NCBI RefSeq assembly: GCF_004564355.1
Contig: NZ_CP038266.1
Coordinates: 3,038,001 to 3,102,000, forward strand
Reading direction: 5' to 3'
From: Microbacterium wangchenii
GTDB lineage: Bacteria > Actinomycetota > Actinomycetes > Actinomycetales > Microbacteriaceae
Length of the DNA: 64,000 nucleotides
Positions 24,712 through 33,841 of this stretch are shown piece by piece; within the stretch, counting starts at the first letter, position 1; the number at the start of each line of letters is the position of its first letter. The position numbers were made by a program, and so were the translations under genes. The notes beneath the pieces were generated by a model, which ran no database searches, was not told the DNA's origin, and saw only the letters and a program-made list of their open reading frames with translations.

Positions 24712-25304
24712 GCCGGCTCCGCGAGGACGTCGCGCACGATCGTCTGGAGGATCGAGGCCTCCGGCAGTTCGCCGATGATGCGCGCGGCGACGCGACCCTC
24801 CTTATCGAGCACGAGCGTCACGGGCGTGGCGGTGAGCGGCGCATGCTCGGCGAAGGCGAGCTTGACCGCGCCGCCGTTGACGTCGATGACGCTCGGGTAA
24901 CTCACGCCGTTGTCGCGGGCGAAGGATGCCGCGGTCGCGGCCTGGTCGTAGGTGTTCACGCCCAGGAACGCGACGTCCTGCCCTTCGAAGCTCTCATACG
25001 CCTCTTCCAGGCGCGGGGCCTCGACGATGCAGGGGCCGCAGGCGGCGTACCAGAAGTTCACGACGAGCACCTGGCCGGCGTAGTCGGCGTCCGACACCTC
25101 GGCGCCCGTCTCGGTCACGCCGGCGAACTCGACCCGTTCACCGCGATCCGCGGCCGGGATCTCGGAGGTCTGGAAGCCGTTGGCGGCGATATAGCCCTTG
25201 TTGTCGCCCGCCCGGTACTGATCGGCCAGCGGGTCGGCCGCACACGCGCCCAGCCCGAACGCGAGAGCGGCGGTGAGGGATGCGGCGAGGAGGCGCCGGC
25301 GCAT
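24708..25304 (-). CDS. TlpA/ResA-like thioredoxin lipoprotein
   Basis: A 198-residue extracytoplasmic thiol reductase. The signal peptide ends in a lipobox (GLGAC, Cys about residue 20). The thioredoxin fold carries the active site WYAACGPCIVEAP and a cis-Pro segment TATPVTLV. It should reduce the CXXCH cysteines of apocytochrome c before haem is attached. The ATG at 25304 overlaps the stop of the phosphatase gene (TGATG) and its own stop overlaps ccdA. Confidence 0.92.
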   Translation of the reverse strand: MRRRLLAASLTAALAFGLGACAADPLADQYRAGDNKGYIAANGFQTSEIPAADRGERVEFAGVTETGAEVSDADYAGQVLVVNFWYAACGPCIVEAPRLEEAYESFEGQDVAFLGVNTYDQAATAASFARDNGVSYPSVIDVNGGAVKLAFAEHAPLTATPVTLVLDKEGRVAARIIGELPEASILQTIVRDVLAEPA

Positions 25305-25933
25305 CACACGGCCCCCACGTCGACGGCACCCGCGGTCGACGCCGGCTCTGCGTAGTCGACCTCGACCCAGCGGTCGCCGCGGCGCTCGAAGCTCGTGACG
25401 CTGGACAGTGCGCAGCGACGGCGACGCGGATCGTGGCGCAGCGCGCCGCCGGCGATCGAGAGGTGCGAGATCCAGATCGGGAGCTGGTGCGACACGATCA
25501 CGACATCCCCGCCGTCAGCCGTGTCCCACGCGTCGTCCATGGCGGTCCGCATCCGCGCGACGATGCTCTCGTAGGCCTCGCCCCAGCTGGGGAGGGCGGG
25601 GCGGGCGAGGTGGCGCCAGTTCAGCGGGTTGTAGAAGACCCGCCCCATCCGCCGGCCTTCGAAGACGTTCGTGGGCTCGATCACGCGCTCATCGATGACC
25701 GGCTCCAGCGCGAACAGCTCCGCGAACGGCTCGGCCGATTCGCGCGTGCGCTGCAGCGGTGAGACGACCAGTGCACTCACGGATCGTTCGAGCGATCGCA
25801 CGTACTCGGCGGCCTGCCGGGCCATCCGCCGCCCATCGGGGCTCAGGCCGAAGCCGGGCAGCCGTCCGTAGAGGACACGCCCGGGGTTGTCGACCTCGCC
25901 GTGGCGCACGAGGTGGAGGCGATCGGCGGACAC
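25304..25933 (-). CDS. Histidine phosphatase family protein
   Basis: A 209-residue phosphoglycerate-mutase-like phosphatase. The LVRHGEVDNPGRVLYGRLPG catalytic start contains the phospho-accepting His, and a late VVIVSHQLPIW contains the second His. Its stop overlaps the TlpA-like start, making it the first gene of the cytochrome c maturation operon. The substrate is unknown; the family is broad. The GTG at 25933 is preceded by both a TAGACT hexamer and GGAGGG. Confidence 0.88.
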   Translation of the reverse strand: MSADRLHLVRHGEVDNPGRVLYGRLPGFGLSPDGRRMARQAAEYVRSLERSVSALVVSPLQRTRESAEPFAELFALEPVIDERVIEPTNVFEGRRMGRVFYNPLNWRHLARPALPSWGEAYESIVARMRTAMDDAWDTADGGDVVIVSHQLPIWISHLSIAGGALRHDPRRRRCALSSVTSFERRGDRWVEVDYAEPASTAGAVDVGAV

Positions 25934-25939
25934 CCCTCC

Positions 25940-25945
25940 AGTCTA
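25940..25945 (-). promoter_or_regulatory. -10 hexamer heading the cytochrome c maturation operon
   Basis: TAGACT on the minus strand ends 6 bases before the GTG at 25933. The intervening GGAGGG may act as a Shine-Dalgarno site if transcription starts further upstream. Confidence 0.45.
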
Positions 25946-25996
25946 GGCGGGGGCGTTCTGTGGAGCGCCTGTGGGGAGGGTGGGCCCTGGGCTCGG

Positions 25997-26680
25997 TCAG
26001 ACGCCGTCAGTGCCGGTGCGGCGCGCGCGCGTCAGCATGCGCACCCGGACGACCACGAACCACACCACCGCGACGAGAACGGCGGCGATCACGACGTACT
26101 GGAGGATGTCGGCGTACTGCTCGATGACGTGCCACTGCTCGCCGAGGAGATACCCGGCCAGGACGAAGATCGTGTTCCAGATCAGACTGCCCGCCGCCGT
26201 CAGCAGCGTGAACCGCCACACCGGCATCTTCGCGACACCGGCGGGGATCGAGATGAGGCTCCGGAAGATCGGCAGCATCCGGCCGAAGAACACCGCCTTG
26301 CCGCCGTGCCGCTGGAACCACGCCACGGTCACGTCCACGTCCTGCACCTTCATCAGCGGCATCCGGTCGGCGATCCGGCGCAGCCGCTGGACCCCCAGCC
26401 ACCGGCCGAGGCCGTACAGCGCCAGGGCGCCGACGATCGATCCGATCGTGGTCCAGATGAGGGCCTCGGCCAGCGAGAAGGAGCCGCGGCTCGCCGCCAG
26501 ACCCGCCATCGGCAGCACCACCTCGCTCGGCAGCGGGGGGAAGAGGTTCTCCAGCGCGATCGCCAGGCCCGCGCCCACCGGTCCGATGATGTCCATCAGG
26601 GAGACGGTCCAGTCGGCCAGCGCCGACAGCCACGATCCGTCGCCGGCTGTGGAGGTCGCGGCAAGCGTGATTTCGGTCAT
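25997..26680 (-). CDS. DedA-family membrane protein
   Basis: A 227-residue protein with about five hydrophobic segments. DedA hallmarks are ENLFPPLPSEVVLPMAG near residue 50 and FGRMLPIFRSLISIPAG near residue 130, which carry the conserved acidic and Arg residues. DedA proteins are proposed lipid or undecaprenyl-phosphate transporters that support membrane potential. An AAAGG site lies before the ATG at 26680. It stands alone between the phosphatase and DUF6264-like genes. Confidence 0.92.
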   Translation of the reverse strand: MTEITLAATSTAGDGSWLSALADWTVSLMDIIGPVGAGLAIALENLFPPLPSEVVLPMAGLAASRGSFSLAEALIWTTIGSIVGALALYGLGRWLGVQRLRRIADRMPLMKVQDVDVTVAWFQRHGGKAVFFGRMLPIFRSLISIPAGVAKMPVWRFTLLTAAGSLIWNTIFVLAGYLLGEQWHVIEQYADILQYVVIAAVLVAVVWFVVVRVRMLTRARRTGTDGV

Positions 26681-26771
26681 CGGGGCCTTTGCTCTCGGTG
26701 ATCGGCGGACGTGCGGGTGCCGCGATTCAGCCTAGGCGCGGGAGGTTACGAGTTGCTGGGGGCTCGCCCCC

Positions 26772-26801
26772 GTCCCGGTTCCGGTCAGCCGGATCCCGGA
26801 C
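26772..26801 (-). terminator. Imperfect hairpin after the DUF6264-like gene
   Basis: GTCCCGG...CCCGGAC arms (one mismatch) and an inner TCCGG/CCGGA stem lie directly at the gene's stop codon. No T-run follows. A second GC hairpin (GGGGGC/GCCCCC) lies at 26758-26771. Confidence 0.3.
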
Positions 26802-27181
26802 TACGCACCCACCGCGGCGCCGACGATCGCGACCGCCACGAAGAAGGTCAGCACCATCAGCGCAGCGCTCACCAGGGGCACCCAGAAGGCGACACGCCTC
26901 ACGACGAGGAGGATCACGGCCCCCACGAGGCCGAGCAGGAGCGTCACCCACGGCGAGATCGCCGCGAACCAGACCCCGAAGGTCAGCAGGCCGTCGTTGC
27001 AGTTGTCGTCGAAGCATCCGTCCGACGCCATCGCGAGGAAGAGGCCGAAGTACGACGCCAGCGCCGCGAAGATCGCCAGCAGGATCAGCAGGACGACGGT
27101 GAGCACGATGTCCCACACGCGCACGGGCCGGGCGGTGCGCGGCGGGGCGGCGGTGGAGTCGGGGGGCGGGGCGTAGCTCAC
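26801..27181 (-). CDS. DUF6264-like small membrane protein
   Basis: A 126-residue protein. A Pro-rich N-terminus leads into RPVRVWDIVLTVVLLILLAIFAAL (helix 1), a short loop with two Cys (CFDDNC) that could be disulfide-bonded outside, and three further helices. GTG at 27181 is chosen because TACGAT lies exactly 6 bases upstream; an in-frame start at 27223 is the alternative. I associate the pattern with DUF6264 of Microbacteriaceae, from memory only. Function unknown. Confidence 0.7.
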   Translation of the reverse strand: MSYAPPPDSTAAPPRTARPVRVWDIVLTVVLLILLAIFAALASYFGLFLAMASDGCFDDNCNDGLLTFGVWFAAISPWVTLLLGLVGAVILLVVRRVAFWVPLVSAALMVLTFFVAVAIVGAAVGA

Positions 27182-27187
27182 GCGCTC

Positions 27188-27193
27188 ATCGTA
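27188..27193 (-). promoter_or_regulatory. Leaderless -10 hexamer before the DUF6264-like gene
   Basis: TACGAT on the minus strand ends 6 bases before GTG 27181, which helps choose that start. Confidence 0.45.
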
Positions 27194-27228
27194 AGGGGCG
27201 GCCGCGGACGGGGCGCAGGGCACGCGGG

Positions 27229-27237
27229 TTATCCACA
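27229..27237 (+). promoter_or_regulatory. DnaA-box-like 9-mer upstream of the HNH pseudogene
   Basis: TTATCCACA matches the general DnaA-box consensus exactly. It is single, with no cluster or AT-rich unwinding zone nearby, so it is not an origin. Confidence 0.3.
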
Positions 27238-27245
27238 GAACGCGG

Positions 27246-27271
27246 TGCGACCGGGGTTTTTCGCGGTCGCA
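27246..27271. terminator. Hairpin upstream of the HNH pseudogene
   Basis: TGCGACCG (27246-27253) and CGGTCGCA (27264-27271) are perfect 8-base arms around a 10-base loop containing five T. It could be an operator or a fold in the leader of the HNH gene. Confidence 0.35.
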
Positions 27272-27300
27272 ATGCCGGTGGCCCGCGGGAGGATACGGGT

Positions 27301-28724
27301 ATGGACGAACTCGTCGGCACCCTCCGCGATCTGATCGATCGCGCGGATGCGGCCGTCGGCGAGCTGATCGCGCGAGACGCGTTCGGCATCGCCCGTGACG
27401 ACGACATCCTCGAGGCGCTCAGCCTCGCGGGGCGCCTCGAGCGCCGGGTCGAGGCCGTTCTCGTCGAGCTCGCCGGTGAAGCGGCAGCGCGGTCGGGTTC
27501 CCCCGATCGCGATGCCCGGCTCACTTCGCACGCCGGGTGCCACGACGTGTCGGAGCTGCTGCAGCGCACCACGCGGGTGGCGCCCCAGACGGCGGCGAAG
27601 TGGCAGCGGGCGGCCCGTGCCGTGCGCGGGCAGGTGTCGCCGTCGTCCGGTGAGGTCCTCCCCCCTTTCCTGCCCGCTCTGCGCGCCGTCATGACCGCCG
27701 GCGAGGCTGGCGTCGACGGCGTCCTGGCGGTGAGCACGGCGCTGGCCACGCTCGACCGACGCGTCCCGCGGGAGGACCTGCTCGTCGCCGACGAGATCCT
27801 GCCGCCCAGGCACGGGGAACCGGACCGGATGCCGCCCCGCCGGCGTGCGCGGAGCTGCTCCGCCTGCAGGCGCTGGTGTGGTCGGCGGCGCTCGACCAGG
27901 ACGGCGCAGAGCCGCGCGACCGGGCCGCTTCCCACCGCCGCGGCGTGACGCTCGGAGCACCCCAGGACGGCCTCGTGCCCGTGCACGGAAGGCTCATGCC
28001 GGAGGTGGCCGCGCAGCTGCGGCGCATCTTCGACGCCGTGCTGTCGCCGCGGGTCGGCGGCGTCGCGTTCCGCGAGGAGCCGCCGGCCGGTTCGTACGCC
28101 GACCTCGACGAACGACCCCCGGTCGATGACCGCCGGCTCGCGCAGCGGCAGCACGACGCGCTGGCCACCGCTCTGGGCGCCGCCGCCGCGAGCGGTGAGC
28201 TGCCCACGATCGGCGGGGCCGCCCCCACGCTCGTGGTCTCGGTCCGCGAAGAGGACCACCTGACCGGTGCGGGCTGGGCGTACGCCGAAGGCACCGATGA
28301 GCCGCTGTCGCCCGCATGTGCCCGCCACGTCGCCTGCAGCGGCAGCATCCAGCGGGTCGTGGTGGATTCCCGCGGCCGCATCCTGCGCCTCGGCACGGAG
28401 GAGCGCGTCTTCAACCGGCATCAGCGTCGCTCGATCTCACTCCGCGACGGCGGGTGCCTCATTCCCGGATGCGGCGTTCCAGCCGGGTGGTGCGAGATCC
28501 ACCATGTCACCGAGCACGCCCACGGTGGGCCCACCCACACCGACAACGGCGTGCTCCTGTGCTGGTTCCACCATCGGTTCCTCGACCGCAGCGGCTGGGG
28601 GATCCGGATGAATCGCGGAGTCCCCGAGGTGCGTGCCCCCGGGTGGCACGACCCTCATCGCCGATGGCGAGCGGTCACCCGGTCGCGCACCCGCCTCCTC
28701 GACCTCGTCGGCCGGCGGACGTAG
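27301..28724 (+). pseudogene. DUF222/13E12-type HNH endonuclease, frameshifted
   Basis: Two overlapping reading frames together make one DUF222-HNH protein. The first (from ATG 27301) carries the DUF222 start up to LVADEILPP. The second, one frame over, resumes with PACAELLRLQALVWSAAL near 27840 and ends at 28724. The HNH site is intact (CLIPGCGVP, EIHHVTEHAHGG, NGVLLCWFHH). The switch lies around 27800-27840 and fits loss of one base. It could be a true pseudogene, a sequencing error in a GC-rich tract or programmed frameshifting. DUF222-HNH genes are multicopy and thought mobile in actinobacteria. Confidence 0.85.
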
Positions 28725-28811
28725 AACCATCCGGGCCGGGACATGGCAGCCGGCGATGAGCGCGGGAATGTGTGACCGCGCGAGCGGCTGGATCGGGCCG
28801 TGCCCTGCAGA

Positions 28812-28817
28812 TACGGT
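28812..28817 (+). promoter_or_regulatory. Leaderless -10 hexamer before the DUF2332 gene
   Basis: TACGGT ends 6 bases before the ATG at 28824, with no Shine-Dalgarno site. This supports the chosen start. Confidence 0.4.
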
Positions 28818-28823
28818 CGGGGC

Positions 28824-29840
28824 ATGGTCGCTGATTCCGTGGCCGCGCGCTATCGCGGTTTCGCCGAGATGGAGGCGCGTGGGGTTTCCCCGACCTACGA
28901 GGAGTGGGCACTCGGCGTCGGCGGAGACGAAGAGGTCGCCGCGCTGATCGGCACGCTCCCCCGCGCGAAGCAGCAGGCAAACCTCGTCTTCGCTTCGGCC
29001 CGGGCCGCTGGCGCGCCGCTGGCGGACTACGAGCGCTTCCGCACCTGGCTCGTCCCGCACTGGCGCCGCGTCCGCGCAATCATCACCGTGCGGTCGACGC
29101 AGACCAACGAGGCGGGCCGATGCGCGGTGCTGCTCCCGGCCCTCGACGCCATCGACGGACCGCTCGCCCTGCTGGAGGTCGGCGCATCCGCGGGTCTTTG
29201 CCTCTATCCCGACCGGTACAGCTACCGATACGACACGCCCGCCGGCGCCGTAGCGATCGATCCGACGAACGGCCCGAGTCCCGTGCTCGCCCGTTGCCGC
29301 ACCACGGCGACGACGCTTCCGGCGCGCGTGCCGGAGGTGGTGTGGCGCGCGGGGATCGATCTCCATCCGCTGGATCCCAGTCGGGGGGACGACCTTGCCT
29401 GGCTCGAGGCGCTCGTATGGCCCGAGCACGGCGAACGACGAGAGCGGCTCCGCTCCGCCGCATCCCTCGTCGCGGCGGAACCGCGGCCGGCCGATATCGT
29501 CCCCGGTGATCTCGTCGCAGAACTCGACACCCTCGCCGCCGCCGCGCCGAAGGGTGCGACCCTGGTCGTGTTCCACAGCTCGGTACTCGTCTACCTCGAC
29601 CCCGGCCGGCGCTCTGCTTTCGTCGACATCGTGCGCTCCCTCCGCGGCGCGCGGTGGCTCAGCAACGAAGGTGAGGGGGTCTTCCCCGACATCGCGCGGA
29701 AACTACCCGAACCGGCCGCGGGGCGAACGGTGCTGGCTGTGGACGGCGAACCCATCGCCTTCACCGGGCCGCACGGTCAGAGCTACGAACCCATCGAGGC
29801 CGACCCGGGGGAACGGGTTCACCGCCCGCACGTAGACTGA
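28824..29840 (+). CDS. DUF2332 domain-containing protein
   Basis: A 338-residue soluble protein. Conserved-looking stretches are SPTYEEWALGVGGDEEV, LLEVGASAGLCLYPDRYSY (a glycine-rich loop reminiscent of a methyltransferase fold), WRAGIDLHPLDP and VVFHSSVLVYL. This matches DUF2332 of actinobacteria; the reaction is not known to me. ATG 28824 is chosen over an upstream 28800 start because of the -10 hexamer 6 bases before it. It ends 6 bases before aspS. Confidence 0.8.
   Translation: MVADSVAARYRGFAEMEARGVSPTYEEWALGVGGDEEVAALIGTLPRAKQQANLVFASARAAGAPLADYERFRTWLVPHWRRVRAIITVRSTQTNEAGRCAVLLPALDAIDGPLALLEVGASAGLCLYPDRYSYRYDTPAGAVAIDPTNGPSPVLARCRTTATTLPARVPEVVWRAGIDLHPLDPSRGDDLAWLEALVWPEHGERRERLRSAASLVAAEPRPADIVPGDLVAELDTLAAAAPKGATLVVFHSSVLVYLDPGRRSAFVDIVRSLRGARWLSNEGEGVFPDIARKLPEPAAGRTVLAVDGEPIAFTGPHGQSYEPIEADPGERVHRPHVD
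29833..29838 (+). promoter_or_regulatory. -10 hexamer before aspS, overlapping the DUF2332 stop
   Basis: TAGACT ends 8 bases before the GTG at 29847 and shares a base with the TGA at 29838-29840. Confidence 0.45.
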
Positions 29841-29846
29841 ACCCTC

Positions 29847-31190
<1,344 letters not shown>

Positions 31191-31249
31191 CCCCACCCCG
31201 CACCATCCGGCACTGAGCCGACGGCCAGGATCGGTCCAGCCTCGCCCCG

Positions 31250-31255
31250 TAGCGT
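31250..31255 (+). promoter_or_regulatory. -10 hexamer before the MscS-like gene
   Basis: TAGCGT ends only 2 bases before ATG 31258 but 8 bases before an in-frame GTG at 31264. If the transcript is leaderless, GTG 31264 is the likelier start. Confidence 0.4.
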
Positions 31256-31257
31256 GG

Positions 31258-32454
31258 ATGCACGTGTTCGACAATGCCTGGCTGAACTTCGCGGTCACCT
31301 TCGTCGCGTGCGTCGTCGTCGCGACGATCGTCACCCTCCTCGTCGCGTGGATTGCGCGGCTGGTCGCGCGACGACGGTCGTGGCCGCACCGCCTCGTCCA
31401 CCACGCCCGCCTACCGTTCCGTACGCTCGTGCTGCTCGCGGGGATGTGGACGGCCGTGGGGCTGGCATTCCCGGAAGCGTCGTGGCTGCCCGCGCTCACT
31501 CAGCTGCTCTCGATCCTCGTGATCATCGCCGCCGCGTGGCTGCTCGGCGCCCTCGTGACGTTCGCGACCGACCTCACCCTCGGCCGTAATCGCATCGACG
31601 TCCCCGACAACCGGGTGGCCCGCCGCATCCGCACGCAGACCCTCATCGTGCGACGCCTGGCGATCGCGCTCATCGTCGTGATCGCGCTGGGCGCGATCCT
31701 GCTCACCTTCCCCGCCGTCCGCGCCGTCGGGGCGAGCGTGCTCGCGTCGGCCGGTATCGCCTCGATCGTCGCCGGTCTGGCGGCCCAGACGGTGCTGGCG
31801 AACATGTTCGCCGGCCTGCAACTCGCCTTCAGCGACGCCCTGCGCGTGGACGACGTCGTCGTCGTGGAGGACGAGTGGGGACGCGTGGGCGAGATCACCC
31901 TGAGCTACGTCGTGCTCGATCTGTGGGATGACCGCCGGCTCGTGCTGCCGTGCACGTATTTCACCACCCAGCCGTTCCAGAACTGGACTCGGCGGGGCAG
32001 CGAGCTGCTGGGTTCGGTCGAGCTCGACGTGGATTGGCGCGTCTCGCCGGCGCGCATGCGCGAGCACCTCGACGACGTGCTGGCCCGCACCGACCTGTGG
32101 GACGGGCGCGCCTCCGTGCTGCAGGTGACCGAGGCCACCGGCGGACTCGTCCGCATCCGCATCCTCGTCACGGCCGCCGACGCGCCGACGCTGTTCGATC
32201 TGCGCTGCCACGTGCGCGAGGCGATGGTGACGTGGATGCAGCACACGATGCCCGCCGCGCTCCCCGTGCAGCGCGTGCTGGTGACCAGCGCGGGCGACCC
32301 GCAGCCCGCGCCCGCGCGCGAGCACTCCCCCGAGCCGGGTGCGGGCCTGTTCACCGGCAGCGCGGAGGCCGAGGAGCGCGCATCCGCCTTCACGAACGCG
32401 ATCCCCGTCATCCGCCCCGAGGACGATCCGCCCCGTCCGCCGCGCGAAGCCTGA
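31258..32454 (+). CDS. MscS-family mechanosensitive ion channel
   Basis: A 398-residue protein (396 if GTG 31264 is used). Four hydrophobic segments end in the pore helix VLASAGIASIVAGLAAQTVLANMFAGLQLAF. The beta-domain signature DALRVDDVVVVEDEWGRVGEI follows, then a C-terminal cytoplasmic cage and a 60-residue disordered Pro/Glu-rich tail. MscS channels open under membrane tension and release solutes on osmotic downshock. It is followed by a palindromic intergenic element and a Gly/Ala-codon-like low-complexity region. Confidence 0.92.
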   Translation: MHVFDNAWLNFAVTFVACVVVATIVTLLVAWIARLVARRRSWPHRLVHHARLPFRTLVLLAGMWTAVGLAFPEASWLPALTQLLSILVIIAAAWLLGALVTFATDLTLGRNRIDVPDNRVARRIRTQTLIVRRLAIALIVVIALGAILLTFPAVRAVGASVLASAGIASIVAGLAAQTVLANMFAGLQLAFSDALRVDDVVVVEDEWGRVGEITLSYVVLDLWDDRRLVLPCTYFTTQPFQNWTRRGSELLGSVELDVDWRVSPARMREHLDDVLARTDLWDGRASVLQVTEATGGLVRIRILVTAADAPTLFDLRCHVREAMVTWMQHTMPAALPVQRVLVTSAGDPQPAPAREHSPEPGAGLFTGSAEAEERASAFTNAIPVIRPEDDPPRPPREA

Positions 32455-32490
32455 CCCCGGCGTCCCCGCCGACCGGCCTCGGCCCGCCCG

Positions 32491-32593
32491 CCCGCTGCCC
32501 ACCGACCGAACTCCGCAAATCCCGGCCGAATAGGCCTCGAAACGGGTTTGTCGGGGCCTTTCCGGCGCGTTCTTGCGGAGTTCGGGCAGCGGG
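32491..32593. repeat. Palindromic word element A (words CCGAACTCCGCAA)
   Basis: CCGAACTCCGCAA (32506-32518) and TTGCGGAGTTCGG (32573-32585) are perfect 13-base arms. Outside them CCCGCTGCCC (32491-32500) pairs with GGGCAGCGGG (32584-32593). Inside, CCGAATAGGCCTCGAAAC pairs imperfectly with the complement around 32546-32565. It lies between the convergent MscS and glutaredoxin genes and may act as a two-way terminator. Confidence 0.7.
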
Positions 32594-32599
32594 AGGGCG

Positions 32600-32683
32600 G
32601 CGCGAGGGCGCAGCGGCAGGGCGGACGCGACGGCGCAGCGGCGGGCAGCGGCAGGGCAGCGCGAGGGCGCAGCGCGAGGGCGC
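32600..32683. repeat. GC-rich imperfect repeats
   Basis: GCGCGAGGGCGCAGCG occurs exactly at 32600-32615 and 32659-32674, with a 12-base partial copy at 32672-32683. GGGCAGCGG and GGCAGGGC units lie between. Nothing coding is evident. Confidence 0.6.
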
Positions 32684-32702
32684 GTCGAGGCGCGCGGGGG
32701 CC

Positions 32703-32969
32703 CTAGGCCCTCTCCGCCACCAGCAGCGCCTCGCGCAGGCGGTCCGCGGAGACCCGCCAGTGCGCGTGGAGGGATCCGTCGATCAGCACGACCGGGATCT
32801 TCTCCCACCATCGCTCATACAGGGCGGCGTCCTCCAGGATCGAGAGACGCTCCACGGCGACGGAGTCGGCGACGTCGTCGGGCAGGTCGGCGACCACCGC
32901 CTCCACGATCTCCTCGGCGACATCGCACAGATGGCACTCCGGTTTGCCGATGACCGTCAGCGTCGTCAC
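32703..32969 (-). CDS. Glutaredoxin-like (DUF836) protein
   Basis: An 88-residue thioredoxin-fold protein. TVIGKPECHLCDVAEE has a CxxC redox pair, and WWEKIPVVLIDG carries the cis-Pro segment. The GTG at 32969 is chosen because AGGGGA lies about 9 bases before it; a GTG at 33002 adjoining the rhodanese stop is the alternative. It is co-oriented with the rhodanese and bS22 genes upstream. A role in thiol redox is inferred from the fold. Confidence 0.82.
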   Translation of the reverse strand: MTTLTVIGKPECHLCDVAEEIVEAVVADLPDDVADSVAVERLSILEDAALYERWWEKIPVVLIDGSLHAHWRVSADRLREALLVAERA

Positions 32970-33002
32970 GACCGGATCCCCTGCGGCATCACGGCGCGGC
33001 AC

Positions 33003-33296
33003 TCAGTGCTCGAGGCCGTAGCCGGCCTCGGCCCACGCACCCGTGCCGCCTTCAATGTTGGTGGCATCCATGCCCCGCGCGGTGAGGGCCTCCACGACAC
33101 GCGCCGAGCGTCCACCGACCTGGCAGATCACGTCGAACGGGCCCTCCGGGAGCTCATCGAGGTGCTCGCCGAGGGTCGACATCGGCATGTTGACGGCACC
33201 CGGCACATGGCCGGCCGCGTACTCGTCGGGCTCGCGCACGTCCACGAGCGGAACACCCTCGCGCTCGCGCAGCTGCTGGACGGAGATGGACTGCAT
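33003..33296 (-). CDS. Rhodanese-like domain protein
   Basis: A 97-residue single-domain rhodanese. The active-site loop is VICQVGGRSARV, with the catalytic Cys in ICQVGGRS. The N-terminal VDVREPDEYAAGHVPGAVNMP is the typical rhodanese start. The loop fits sulfur transfer. It is followed directly by the glutaredoxin-like gene, suggesting a shared thiol or sulfur role. Confidence 0.93.
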   Translation of the reverse strand: MQSISVQQLREREGVPLVDVREPDEYAAGHVPGAVNMPMSTLGEHLDELPEGPFDVICQVGGRSARVVEALTARGMDATNIEGGTGAWAEAGYGLEH

Positions 33297-33324
33297 GGCG
33301 ACTCCAGAATGACGGCGGAACGGT

Positions 33325-33370
33325 CGAACACGAAGCGCCCGCCACGAAGGACAGGCGCTCGGTGTGTTCG
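33325..33370 (-). terminator. Two-part hairpin between bS22 and rhodanese genes
   Basis: CGAACAC (33325-33331) pairs with GTGTTCG (33364-33370), and AGCGCC (33334-33339) pairs with GGCGCT (33354-33359). It lies just after the bS22 stop and has no T-run. It may be a terminator or mRNA-processing fold. Confidence 0.45.
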
Positions 33371-33375
33371 GCCGC

Positions 33376-33474
33376 TTACTTCTTGTTGCGGCGCTGGTGA
33401 CGAGTCTTGCGAAGCAGCTTGCGGTGCTTCTTCTTCGCCATGCGCTTACGGCGCTTCTTGATGACAGAACCCAC
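33376..33474 (-). CDS. bS22-type small ribosomal protein (AURKAIP1/COX24 domain)
   Basis: A 32-residue, extremely basic protein: GTG start, then GSVIKKRRKRMAKKKHR and a C-terminal RRNKK. It closely matches, from memory, the mycobacterial bS22 protein (Rv0500B). That protein sits in the 30S subunit and was long missed by gene finders. GAGG lies 8 bases before the GTG at 33474. It lies next to the excisionase-type HTH gene, as Rv0500A/Rv0500B do in mycobacteria. Confidence 0.9.
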   Translation of the reverse strand: MGSVIKKRRKRMAKKKHRKLLRKTRHQRRNKK

Positions 33475-33557
33475 GGAAAACCTCACAATGTCAGGGGTCT
33501 GGGTGCCGATCGCCGGCTCCCGGGTACACGAGGCGCAGAAAAAGGCCTCAGATCAGT

Positions 33558-33749
33558 CTAGCCGACGTCGGAGACCGGCCGTTGCATGGCATCGACCACA
33601 GCCGATTCCGGCACGCGGTAGCTGCGGCCGAATCGCACGGCGGGAAGCTCGCCGGAGTGCACGAGCCGGTAGACCGTCATCTTGGACACGCGCATCAGCT
33701 CGGCCACCTCGGCGACGGTGAGGAAGCGCACGTCCGGCAGTTCGGCCAT
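33558..33749 (-). CDS. Excisionase-family helix-turn-helix protein (Rv0500A-like)
   Basis: A 63-residue DNA-binding protein of the MerR/excisionase type. LTVAEVAELMRVSKMTVYRLVHSGELPAVRFGRSYRV is almost the whole winged-helix domain, and the family is widely conserved in actinobacteria. AGGGGA lies before the ATG at 33749. It is not linked to a prophage here, so it is a chromosomal regulator rather than a true excisionase. Target unknown. Confidence 0.88.
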   Translation of the reverse strand: MAELPDVRFLTVAEVAELMRVSKMTVYRLVHSGELPAVRFGRSYRVPESAVVDAMQRPVSDVG

Positions 33750-33841
33750 GGCGTTCCCCTCTCGCGGTGTGCTGTCGACACTCTAGGCCGTGGGTGCGAC
33801 ACGTGTAAACCCGCGTGGCTGATGGGCCGGATGGGGCAGAA

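Noticed and set aside
26758..26771. GGGGGC/GCCCCC hairpin as a strong terminator
   Set aside because: The loop is only two bases and no T-run follows.
27229..27237. Possible replication origin from the DnaA-box match
   Set aside because: Only one box, no AT-rich zone and no dnaA, dnaN or parAB genes near.
33558..33749. Prophage excisionase
   Set aside because: No integrase, attachment site or phage genes near; the conserved pairing with bS22 points to a chromosomal regulator.
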